Shown here piece by piece: positions 1-6,774 of a stretch of DNA of 6,774 bases (its first letter is position 1; each line of letters starts with the position of its first letter). Source of the stretch: Bacilli bacterium. GTDB lineage: Bacteria > Bacillota_I > Bacilli_A > RF39 > UBA660. Made by a program: the position numbers and the translations under genes. The notes under the pieces were generated by a model. The model searched no databases and had not been told where the DNA came from. It saw only the letters and a program-made list of their open reading frames with translations. The stretch is taken from assembly GCA_017470045.1 (NCBI GenBank), contig JAFUFG010000058.1, positions 1-6,774 on the forward strand, read 5' to 3'.

Positions 1-211
1 ATAGAATATGAACTAATAAATCAACCGCTTCTTTATGATCTTTAATTGGAGTAGTAACTTCTTTCTTATCATCACCCATACGAGTTGTATAGAAAGAATC
101 CTCTAGTCCGATACGTTCAAAAGTTCCCTTCATTAATAATTCTTCCGCAGGCATTTCATATAAACGAAATTTAAGTGAACTACTTCCTGCGTTAATACTT
201 AATAATTTCAT
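1..211 (-). CDS. ackA: Acetate kinase, N-terminal part (runs off left edge)
   Basis: Acetate kinase interconverts acetyl phosphate + ADP and acetate + ATP in the cytosol, the ATP-yielding step of acetate fermentation. My own translation from the ATG at 211 gives 70 codons beginning MKLLSINAGSSSLKFRLYE. The NAGSSSLKF stretch (residues 7-15) is the family signature at the start of the first ASKHA (actin-like ATPase) domain; Asn7 is the conserved metal/phosphate-site residue. The start follows a GAGGG ribosome-binding site (217-221) with 5-nt spacing. The rest of the protein (about 330 residues in the family) lies outside the window. The gene has its own promoter just after the terminator of the upstream unit, so it is probably transcribed separately from thiI and the SASP gene. 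Butyrate or propionate kinase is possible in principle, but the N-terminus matches acetate kinase closely. Confidence 0.93.
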   Translation of the reverse strand, partial: MKLLSINAGSSSLKFRLYEMPAEELLMKGTFERIGLEDSFYTTRMGDDKKEVTTPIKDHKEAVDLLVHIL

Positions 212-238
212 AAAATCCCTCACTTCCAAGATACACTT

Positions 239-267
239 AAAATATCAAAAATACCTTGAAAAGTCAA
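239..267 (-). promoter_or_regulatory. σA-type promoter of ackA
   Basis: Reading the minus strand there is a -35 box TTGACT (262-267), a 17-nt spacer and a -10 box TATTTT (239-244), 27 nt upstream of the ackA start codon. Five of six bases fit the -35 consensus and four of six the -10. The -35 box begins only 2 nt after the U-tract of the preceding terminator, a compact boundary between two transcription units. Confidence 0.7.
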
Positions 268-269
268 TG

Positions 270-295
270 AAAAAGGATAGATTGCTCTATCCCTT
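270..295 (-). terminator. Intrinsic terminator of the thiI-SASP unit
   Basis: On the minus strand AAGGGATAG (287-295) pairs with CTATCCTTT (272-280) across a 6-nt loop (281-286), giving a 9-bp stem with one G-T (G-U) wobble. It is followed by a run of five T (270-274). It begins 4 nt after the SASP stop codon and ends just before the ackA promoter. Confidence 0.85.
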
Positions 296-299
296 AACA

Positions 300-539
300 T
301 TATTTATTCGAACTTTTTTTCTTAGAAGTTTTAGCCATTTCTACTAAACGCTTAGTCATTTCACCACCAACACGTCCATTGTCAGTACTACTAGCGTTAG
401 CTCCTAAGTTTACACCAAATTCATTTGCAATTTCGTATTTCATGTTCTCAACTGCATTTTTAGCACCTGGAACACTTGTCTTATTTGTAGACTTTTTAGC
501 TGCACTTGTAACTTTTGGTTTTCTACCTCTTTTAGCCAT
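300..539 (-). CDS. α/β-type small acid-soluble spore protein with basic N-terminal extension
   Basis: α/β SASPs saturate DNA in dormant spores, shift it towards an A-like form and protect it from UV and heat. They are degraded by the GPR protease at germination. The 79-residue product carries the whole family core: VPGAKNAVENMKYEIANEF (23-41), GVNLGA (42-47) and GRVGGEMTKRLVEMA (55-69). The GPR cleavage signature is present as E36-I37-A38. The start at 539 is chosen because AGGAGGTG (545-552) lies 5 nt upstream; an in-frame ATG at 584 has no comparable site and would translate through the ribosome-binding site. Unlike typical members (about 60-75 residues), it has a Lys-rich N-terminal extension containing KRGRKPK (3-9) and a Lys/Ser tail KTSKKKSSNK (70-79). 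The Arg usually found in the SRxNG motif is Thr here (S51-T52-D53-N54-G55), with an Arg at 56. It lies 53 nt after thiI and is followed by a terminator. No convincing σG promoter was found. Confidence 0.93.
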   Translation of the reverse strand: MAKRGRKPKVTSAAKKSTNKTSVPGAKNAVENMKYEIANEFGVNLGANASSTDNGRVGGEMTKRLVEMAKTSKKKSSNK

Positions 540-571
540 AGTTTCACCTCCTACTTCTAGTTTGTGAAACT
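540..571 (-). promoter_or_regulatory. Ribosome-binding site of the SASP gene inside an inverted repeat
   Basis: The strong ribosome-binding site AGGAGGTG (545-552) fixes the SASP start at 539. It is flanked by a perfect 8-bp inverted repeat: AGTTTCAC (564-571) pairs with GTGAAACT (540-547), which ends at the base before the ATG. In mRNA this hairpin would put GTG of the ribosome-binding site in the stem and AGGAG in the 16-nt loop. It could tune translation or be an operator; either role is inference. Confidence 0.55.
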
Positions 572-592
572 TTTCCTTTTTCATACAAGAAA

Positions 593-1777
593 TTATAATA
601 AATCGCTAAATTCTTCTGTTACTTCTTCTACTTTAATAGTATTTAAGTTTTCTACCGCTTCATCAATCAAATCGTTGTAGTCAAACTTAGACTCTTCTTC
701 CTCTGCAATCTCTAATTTTGGATTAATAACCGGATGCTTTGGAACAAAGATAGTACAACAATCTTCATATGGAAGAATACTTATTTCATACGTATCAATC
801 TTACGAGCAATATCCATGATCTCTAATTTGTCATAACAAGCAACTGGTCGAATAACCGGTACACTAGTAACATTATTAATAACAGACATACTATTTAATG
901 TCTGAGAAGCTACTTGTCCAACACTTTCCCCATTAATAATCGCAAGCCCCTTATACTTTACACATAGTCTTTCCATAATACGATACATCATACGTCTCAT
1001 AATAGTAATACAATAGTCTCCTCTACAGTTCTTATAGATAGACTCTTGAATCTTTGTAAAATTAACAATATGAAGATTAATATGATTCGTATATCCGCAT
1101 AACTTACGAGTAAGTTCAATTACCTTATTACGAGCTTCTAAACTAGTATGTGGAATTGCCTCAAAATAAACGCATTCTAGCTGAATTCCACGCTTCATAG
1201 CCAAATACCCTGCTACCGGAGAATCAATGCCACCACTAAGCATTAAAAGGCCTGTAGGTTGTGTTCCAACAGGATATCCACCTGCTCCCATAAAACTATC
1301 GGTATAAACATAAGTATTTTCTTCTCGAATTTCTACTTGAATTAATAATTCAGGGTTATGAACATCTACTTTAATATCTGGAACATTACGTAATACATGT
1401 GCTCCTAACTTTTGACTCATCTCTAGACTAGGAATTGGAAAAGCTTTATTACTTCGCTTTGTTTCGACTTTAAAAGTTTTAAAATTTGTACTTTTAGCTA
1501 CTTCTAATACACTAGAAGCAATACAATCATAATCCGTATCAACAATATTCGCAACATGATATTTATGAATACCAAACACCTTATCAATACTACTTTTAAT
1601 ATTCTCTAAATCCGAATCTAAGAATTCGATATACATATGCGCTCTATCCTTACGAATACGAACATCATATTTACTTAATTTACTTTGAATATTACGATAT
1701 AACGTATTAATAAAGAAATTACGATTTCCCTTCTTCGTACTTAATTCTCCATACTTAATTAGAATTACTTTATTCAT
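593..1777 (-). CDS. thiI: ThiI, tRNA 4-thiouridine synthetase (short, rhodanese-free form)
   Basis: ThiI adenylates U8 of tRNA and replaces its oxygen with sulfur taken from a cysteine desulfurase; 4-thiouridine acts as a near-UV sensor and stabilises tRNA. The 394-residue protein has an N-terminal ferredoxin-like region (about 1-60), a THUMP RNA-binding domain (about 60-165) and a PP-loop pyrophosphatase domain (from about 175) with SGGIDS at 181-186. GESVGQVASQTL (283-294) and PYEDCCTIFVPKHP (336-349) follow, the latter with the conserved catalytic Cys pair 340/341. It ends without a rhodanese domain, like the Bacillus subtilis protein of about 400 residues, so a role in thiazole synthesis (which uses the rhodanese domain in E. 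coli) is unlikely. The start at 1777 is supported by GGAGGGG (1783-1789) 5 nt upstream; an in-frame ATG at 1813 precedes that site and the likely promoter. No cysteine desulfurase is adjacent, although nifZ accompanies thiI in many Firmicutes. Confidence 0.95.
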   Translation of the reverse strand: MNKVILIKYGELSTKKGNRNFFINTLYRNIQSKLSKYDVRIRKDRAHMYIEFLDSDLENIKSSIDKVFGIHKYHVANIVDTDYDCIASSVLEVAKSTNFKTFKVETKRSNKAFPIPSLEMSQKLGAHVLRNVPDIKVDVHNPELLIQVEIREENTYVYTDSFMGAGGYPVGTQPTGLLMLSGGIDSPVAGYLAMKRGIQLECVYFEAIPHTSLEARNKVIELTRKLCGYTNHINLHIVNFTKIQESIYKNCRGDYCITIMRRMMYRIMERLCVKYKGLAIINGESVGQVASQTLNSMSVINNVTSVPVIRPVACYDKLEIMDIARKIDTYEISILPYEDCCTIFVPKHPVINPKLEIAEEEESKFDYNDLIDEAVENLNTIKVEEVTEEFSDLL

Positions 1778-1782
1778 AGGTT

Positions 1783-1789
1783 CCCCTCC
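1783..1789 (-). promoter_or_regulatory. Ribosome-binding site deciding the thiI start
   Basis: GGAGGGG on the minus strand lies 5 nt before the ATG at 1777. It selects the MNKVILIKYG start, which matches the usual ThiI N-terminus, over the upstream ATG at 1813. Confidence 0.85.
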
Positions 1790-1799
1790 AAACGTCATT

Positions 1800-1808
1800 A
1801 TTTTAACA
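1800..1808 (-). promoter_or_regulatory. Candidate extended -10 promoter of thiI
   Basis: The minus strand reads TGTTAAAAT, an extended -10 (TG, one base, then TAAAAT with five of six consensus bases). No good -35 is seen at 17-18 nt; that region is the tail of the upstream terminator. Transcription would start near 1793, giving a short leader of about 16 nt that still includes the ribosome-binding site. The position between a terminator and thiI supports the call. Confidence 0.5.
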
Positions 1809-1829
1809 TACAAATAAAAATAGATAAAG

Positions 1830-1856
1830 AAAAAAGATTGAAATCAATCTTTTTTT
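1830..1856 (-). terminator. Terminator of the F1-like ATPase block (overlaps last stop codon)
   Basis: A perfect 11-bp inverted repeat (1830-1840 with 1845-1855) encloses a 4-nt loop. The stem has a GATTG/CAATC core flanked by six A and six T, so it has poly-T on the 3' side in either direction. The loop and first stem base hold the TGA stop codon (1844-1846) of the upstream gene. No plus-strand gene is seen, so its likely job is to end the leftward ATPase transcript before thiI. Confidence 0.85.
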
Positions 1857-2557
1857 GGTAAATTCATAAGTTTTGAAACATCCTTTATAAATAACTTAGA
1901 AGTATCATTATAATACATTAAATCCAAACTAGCATTTACTTTATATTTACCATTCGTAATGATAACTTGATCACGAACTTCTTCTAATACATCAAATTTA
2001 TCATTCGTATAGTCATAAACAGAAACGGTATTATTTAAAGTATCTACAATAACATAAGATAATGGATCTAATTCATATTTCTTATCTCCAAAAGTAACAG
2101 TAGACTTTTCTGTTAAGAAGTAGATATCTCCTCCATCATAGATAATTGCATCAAATAATCTCTTATCTAAACTACCATCTTTAATAGAAAATTCAGTATA
2201 ATCTTCATATATTTCAGAATAATAATTAATTTTATATTGAATTCCTCTTAATGGATAGATAACAGCCATATTCTTAGGAAATAAAACTCTCTTTTCCCCT
2301 TTGTAATAAATAGGAGTTGTATCAAGTTCAATTACTTGATCCTTAAAACTTAACTTCGTAATCTCATCTTTATTTTTATTAATATGAATTGTTCCCTTAT
2401 ATTCTACTTTAATACCAGTAAGATATTGGTATAAAGAACGATTCTTAATTTCTACAACATCAATATCTCTCTGAAAAGAAAATAATATTGCTAGAATAAT
2501 GATAATAATCAATAATGCTAACCATTTTAAATTACTTCTACTAAATACTTTCTTCAT
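1844..2557 (-). CDS. Unknown membrane-anchored protein, last gene of the F1-like block
   Basis: I do not recognise this 237-residue protein. It has a short basic N-terminus (MKKVFSRSNLK), one strong hydrophobic helix (about 12-29, LALLIIIIILAILFSF) and a polar domain of about 205 residues. By the positive-inside rule that domain should face outside. It is rich in short alternating β-type segments with many Tyr and Asp, and has no Cys and no catalytic motif that I can name. There is no lipobox, so it is a bitopic membrane protein rather than a lipoprotein. The start at 2557 is set by AGGAGGG (2564-2570) 6 nt upstream; an in-frame ATG at 2590 lies before that site. The gene overlaps the end of the preceding membrane-protein gene by 17 nt, which implies coupled translation and a linked function. 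The TGA stop falls in the terminator hairpin. It may be an extracytoplasmic partner of the neighbouring membrane protein; this is inference. Confidence 0.85.
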   Translation of the reverse strand: MKKVFSRSNLKWLALLIIIIILAILFSFQRDIDVVEIKNRSLYQYLTGIKVEYKGTIHINKNKDEITKLSFKDQVIELDTTPIYYKGEKRVLFPKNMAVIYPLRGIQYKINYYSEIYEDYTEFSIKDGSLDKRLFDAIIYDGGDIYFLTEKSTVTFGDKKYELDPLSYVIVDTLNNTVSVYDYTNDKFDVLEEVRDQVIITNGKYKVNASLDLMYYNDTSKLFIKDVSKLMNLPKKD

Positions 2558-3092
2558 TTCTTTCCCTCCTGATATATCGAGTCTTAACAATTAAACTATT
2601 GATATTTCTTAACAAGAAGAATGTTGAATAGATAATAATAAAGACTTTTAATAATATATCACCAACATAAACATACCATTCATAACGTACTTCAATCAAA
2701 TAGTTTGTTAAAATTCTACTGGCAAGTAAGGCAAAATATAATGCAAAACTATTGAATGATTCAAAAACTAAATTCTTAATACTCTTTGAAAATATTCCAA
2801 ATAACAACGTAAAGGCAATTAGAATAATAATATGAAAATCACCAATAGATAACTTATCAAATAAGGTCCATATAACAAATACAAATCGTACCAACAAGAC
2901 ATCTAAGGCAAGTATTGTAAAATCGTCTAACTCCATTAATAATCCAAATAAGTGAACTCTTGCACCCTCAATCGTATGATTTTTACTTTTTAAATCTAAT
3001 ACAATATAAGAAATAAGTTCTAAAATAAGAAGAAATACAACAAAGAATATCGTAAACTTTATTAATACATTCATTAAAACATTTAAAGTCAT
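2541..3092 (-). CDS. Unknown multi-pass membrane protein in the F1-like block
   Basis: I do not recognise this 183-residue protein. It is strongly hydrophobic, with about five predicted membrane helices near residues 9-33, 55-77, 84-102, 108-131 and 140-163, and a basic C-terminus (KTRYIRRERN, 170-179) that should be cytoplasmic. A few charged residues lie in or near the helices (E25, E54, D56, D57, D64, R69, D85, E134, R136). It does not show the recognisable helices of Fo a (the conserved Arg region) or c (a hairpin with one buried Asp/Glu), and it is too long for AtpI. The start at 3092 follows AAGGGA at about 8-nt spacing, 3 nt after the ε-like stop codon. The stop is TAG, and the end overlaps the next gene. 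Its place directly after γ-β-ε makes it a candidate membrane partner of this ATPase; that is inference from position. Confidence 0.85.
   Translation of the reverse strand: MTLNVLMNVLIKFTIFFVVFLLILELISYIVLDLKSKNHTIEGARVHLFGLLMELDDFTILALDVLLVRFVFVIWTLFDKLSIGDFHIIILIAFTLLFGIFSKSIKNLVFESFNSFALYFALLASRILTNYLIEVRYEWYVYVGDILLKVFIIIYSTFFLLRNINSLIVKTRYIRRERNEESI
2564..2570 (-). promoter_or_regulatory. Ribosome-binding site deciding the start of the last block gene
   Basis: AGGAGGG on the minus strand, 6 nt before the ATG at 2557, lies within the coding sequence's upstream neighbourhood just past the end of the preceding gene. It rules out the earlier in-frame ATG at 2590, whose product would be 11 residues longer. 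Confidence 0.8.
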
Positions 3093-3095
3093 AGA

Positions 3096-4695
<1,600 letters not shown>

Positions 4696-4716
4696 CTAAC
4701 TACCCCTTTTCTAATA

Positions 4717-5487
4717 TTACTTTCTAAAGTTTTCAATAATCTTTTGAAAATCTTTTTGTTTTTTGATCTTACGGTTAGCCTTAAATTTTTCTTCTTCCAT
4801 TTCATCAATTTTCTTTAAAGATTCATTCGTTAATTGCTGACGAACAACATTTTCAGCAGCATAACTATTCATTTCACAAATCTTTAGTTCATAGCACAAA
4901 TAAAGTGCTATCAAATTATTAAGCATTGGTGCTAAATCAGTCTCCATTGCAAAATCTTCATCAAATGTTTCATCACCAGAAGACGAATCATAATCCACTG
5001 GAAATAATTTTTTCTTTGTAAACTCCAATGAATTAACATTATGATAATGATTATAAACGACGTTAATCTCACGATATTTACGTTCTACAATACCATCATA
5101 AATAACATCTTCCACTTTTTTAAAACTATCAAAAAATTCATCTTTTGTAATACGAAGAACAACTTTATCATCATCTTCTCTAGTATGAATTTTTTTACCA
5201 ATTAGTATTTTATAATCTTCATCCTTACGAACTTCTTTATTAATCGCAAAGTTGAAGTCACCACAGAACCCCAAGTCATTACCAATATATACATTTAAGA
5301 CAGGCGCATTACTTCTTGGAGTAATGGCCTTCTTGTCTAAAATGATATTTCGATTGTATAAAATCTTACGAATAATTTTGAATAATTCAGCTTCAGTATC
5401 AAAATACATTGCAGCTTTTCTTCTAGCTTTATCAACACGAAGAAGAGAGTGAAAGTTCATAACTTTTACTACGTTACGTACAGCCAT
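4717..5487 (-). CDS. atpG: Divergent F1 γ-like central-stalk subunit
   Basis: γ is the rotating shaft of F1. The 256-residue protein is recognised by IGNDLGFCGDFNFAIN (68-83), matching the family's SDRGLCGGLN region in the central Rossmann-like domain. The C-terminal helix also fits: SYAAENVVRQQLTNESLKKI (208-227) corresponds to the SENAARMxAMxNATxNA segment, and NRKIKKQKDFQKIIENF (238-254) to the NKxRQxxITxEIxEIV end. The N-terminal helix (1-43, rich in Lys/Arg) is present but lacks the usual ITKAMxMV sequence. The chain is 30 or so residues shorter than ordinary γ and has an acidic insert (170-183) and a charged C-terminus. The start at 5487 is 1 nt after the stop codon of the upstream acidic protein, with a weak ribosome-binding site (GAAGTGA), so translation is probably coupled. 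Position before β is as in standard F1 operons. Confidence 0.85.
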   Translation of the reverse strand: MAVRNVVKVMNFHSLLRVDKARRKAAMYFDTEAELFKIIRKILYNRNIILDKKAITPRSNAPVLNVYIGNDLGFCGDFNFAINKEVRKDEDYKILIGKKIHTREDDDKVVLRITKDEFFDSFKKVEDVIYDGIVERKYREINVVYNHYHNVNSLEFTKKKLFPVDYDSSSGDETFDEDFAMETDLAPMLNNLIALYLCYELKICEMNSYAAENVVRQQLTNESLKKIDEMEEEKFKANRKIKKQKDFQKIIENFRK

Positions 5488-5488
5488 A

Positions 5489-6774
5489 TTAGATCACTTC
5501 TTCCTCTGACTTCTTCTTATTCGTATTCTTTTTCTTCTTTCCTTTTGAACTCTTTTTCTTAGTTGTTTTATCGAATGGTTTAAATTCAACAGATTCTTCT
5601 TTAGGTTCTTCTGTAGGATTTTCTTCTTTTACCTCAACAGGTTCTTCTACTTTATCTTCTACAGTTTCTTCTGGAAAATCAAATTCGAATTCTTCAGAAT
5701 AAACATCTTCTTCCTCTTCTGGAATTTCTAGATTAGTAGAAGTTTCATCTGTCTGTTCTTCAACAGGAGTCTCCTCTATAGGAGTAGATTCTTCTGGAAA
5801 GTCGAATTCAAACTCCTCTGAATATACTTCTTCTTCCTCAGGAATCTTTAAATCATTTGGTAAATCAGCATTTTCTACTTCATTTGCTTCTACTTCTGGG
5901 TTTACTTCTTCTTCGTAAACCTCTTCTGTATCAACATTTTCCGTAAGTCCCGATTTCTCTTCTTCATTTATTTGTTCTCCAGTTACATTTTCAGTAACTT
6001 CATCATCTGTATCTTTAACGAATTCACCATCTGGTGCTTCTCTTACAATCTTTCCATCTAAAACAGGATCTACTTCTACTACCTCTTCAGGTACTTCTCC
6101 ATCAAGATTTAAATTGAAAGCAAAAGTACGAGTATCATCTAGTGGATCTTTCTCAACAACCTCTTCATTAGTCTCTTCTACAGGAACTTCTGAAGTAGTT
6201 TCTTCTACTACATCCGTAACAGGAATTTCAATTCCATCATCCGTAGCTTCTTCAATACGATCTACTTTCACATCTTCATTTAATTCAAATGCAACCTCTC
6301 CAAGATCATAGTCAACACTAACAGTTTCAATATCATCTTCCTTAGGTTTGTCATCATCAAATCCAGGAACATCAATAGATACATTTTGATTAATATCAGC
6401 TTGATCTAAAATATCATTCATCTTTGGAATTGTAGGAGTATCAATAGCTTGAATCATTTCTTCTACTTCTTCCTCAGTTGCATCATCAGGAATTACCATA
6501 CTAATTACAGGTTCTTCAAAATCTGTTTCTGGAACTGGAACAGGAATTTCCGTAACAGGAATAGATAAATTGTCTTCTGTAACAATTCCATCAGGATTTG
6601 GTATATTCATATCCATAATTGGCAATTCAAATCCCTCAGTTGGTGTTCCCATTTCAATTGGAGTATTAACTTCCATTACAGAAGAATCTGCTACCATAGC
6701 ATCATCTGTTACCGTTGGAACATTCATATGAACTTCCATTGGTACCTCTGTGGAAATCTCCATAGGAACCTCTG
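5489..6774 (-). CDS. Acidic, low-complexity protein, C-terminal part (runs off right edge)
   Basis: The reading frame is open through the right edge of the window (the codons before the Met at 6763 read Glu-Val-Pro), so this is the C-terminal portion, at least 428 residues, of a longer protein. It is dominated by Glu and Asp with Val, Pro and Thr. No Cys, Trp or membrane segment is seen, and it is very probably disordered. Numbering from the Met at 6763, residues 1-130 are rich in VP/IP/TP steps, 140-395 are strongly acidic and contain two near-identical copies of IPEEEE-VYSEEFEFDFPEE (307-325 and 347-366), and 396-418 is a Lys-rich tail (TKKKSSKGKKKKNTNKKK) ending in SEEEVI. It stops 1 nt before the γ-like gene, the place where α normally sits. 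It could be the tail of an α-like subunit, a stator- or linker-like protein, or a surface or scaffold protein. I cannot name it. Confidence 0.8.
   Translation of the reverse strand, partial: EVPMEISTEVPMEVHMNVPTVTDDAMVADSSVMEVNTPIEMGTPTEGFELPIMDMNIPNPDGIVTEDNLSIPVTEIPVPVPETDFEEPVISMVIPDDATEEEVEEMIQAIDTPTIPKMNDILDQADINQNVSIDVPGFDDDKPKEDDIETVSVDYDLGEVAFELNEDVKVDRIEEATDDGIEIPVTDVVEETTSEVPVEETNEEVVEKDPLDDTRTFAFNLNLDGEVPEEVVEVDPVLDGKIVREAPDGEFVKDTDDEVTENVTGEQINEEEKSGLTENVDTEEVYEEEVNPEVEANEVENADLPNDLKIPEEEEVYSEEFEFDFPEESTPIEETPVEEQTDETSTNLEIPEEEEDVYSEEFEFDFPEETVEDKVEEPVEVKEENPTEEPKEESVEFKPFDKTTKKKSSKGKKKKNTNKKKSEEEVI
5666..5725 (-). repeat. Peptide repeat copy 2 (IPEEEEDVYSEEFEFDFPEE)
   Basis: This is the second copy of an acidic/aromatic motif in the protein upstream of γ. 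It differs from copy 1 by one inserted Asp. At DNA level the copies differ at several third codon positions, so the peptide rather than the DNA appears conserved. Confidence 0.8.
5789..5845 (-). repeat. Peptide repeat copy 1 (IPEEEEVYSEEFEFDFPEE)
   Basis: This is the first copy of the 19-residue motif; the copies start 40 residues apart. The spacer between them (STPIEETPVEEQTDETSTNLE) is not repeated. Confidence 0.8.

Noticed and set aside
379..567. Plus-strand open frame opposite the SASP gene
   Set aside because: It is entirely antisense to a well-identified gene and has no support as a protein.
540..584. Longer SASP start at ATG 584 (15 extra residues)
   Set aside because: The extra codons run through the strong AGGAGGTG site, which is ideally placed for the ATG at 539, and the SASP family does not have this sequence.
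592..597. Perfect TATAAT on the minus strand overlapping the thiI stop codon, as a promoter for the SASP gene
   Set aside because: No acceptable -35 lies 16-18 nt upstream, and such a hexamer is common by chance in AT-rich DNA. SASP genes normally use σG, and I found only a poor match to a σG promoter there.
5252..5452. Plus-strand open frame opposite the γ-like gene
   Set aside because: It is antisense to γ, with no ribosome-binding site or recognisable motif.
6114..6311. Plus-strand Ser/Thr-rich open frame
   Set aside because: It is the antisense shadow of the Glu/Asp-rich minus-strand gene: GAA/GAT codons read backwards give TTC/ATC-type and Ser codons. There is no ribosome-binding site or family match.

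Overview
The window is AT-rich and every supported gene lies on the minus strand, so transcription runs from position 6774 towards position 1. An α/β-type small acid-soluble spore protein (SASP) points to an endospore-forming Firmicute (Bacillota). TGA is used as a stop codon (at 1844, inside a clear terminator hairpin), and no Trp in the genes is encoded by TGA. This argues for the standard bacterial code rather than the mycoplasma code. My best guess is a low-GC, Bacilli/Erysipelotrichia-like lineage, perhaps one of the uncultured gut groups near the Mollicutes. That placement is inference.

Region 1 (6774 down to 1844) is one tightly packed, probably polycistronic block. In transcription order it holds: the C-terminal part of a very acidic, low-complexity protein (continues past the window edge); a divergent F1 γ-like subunit; a well-conserved catalytic F1 β-like subunit; an ε-like subunit reduced to its β-sandwich domain; a five-helix membrane protein of unknown function; and a singly anchored membrane protein of unknown function. 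Gaps are 1 to 24 nt or are overlaps, and the block ends in a strong hairpin terminator (1830-1856) that overlaps the last stop codon. This is not the tail of a standard atpBEFHAGDC operon. An acidic repetitive protein sits where the α subunit is expected, γ is divergent, ε lacks its C-terminal helices, and two unknown membrane proteins follow ε. The set resembles the 'F1-like/X0' rotary ATPases known from mycoplasmas (type 2 and type 3 clusters), here in a spore-former. It is the most interesting part of the window, but a divergent ordinary F1Fo operon cannot be excluded without the upstream sequence.

Region 2 (1808 down to 272) has its own likely promoter and encodes ThiI (tRNA 4-thiouridine synthetase, short form without a rhodanese domain) followed by a SASP with an unusual lysine-rich, AT-hook-like N-terminus. 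The SASP ribosome-binding site lies within a perfect 8-bp inverted repeat. A terminator at 272-295 ends this unit.

Region 3 (267 down to 1) is a σA-type promoter immediately after that terminator, and the first 70 codons of acetate kinase (ackA), which continues past the left edge. From memory, the order thiI - SASP gene - ackA is a compact version of the neighbourhood of thiI, sspA and ackA in Bacillus subtilis.

No stretch over 100 bases lacks a gene. No tRNA, rRNA, CRISPR array, insertion sequence or other mobile element was seen.
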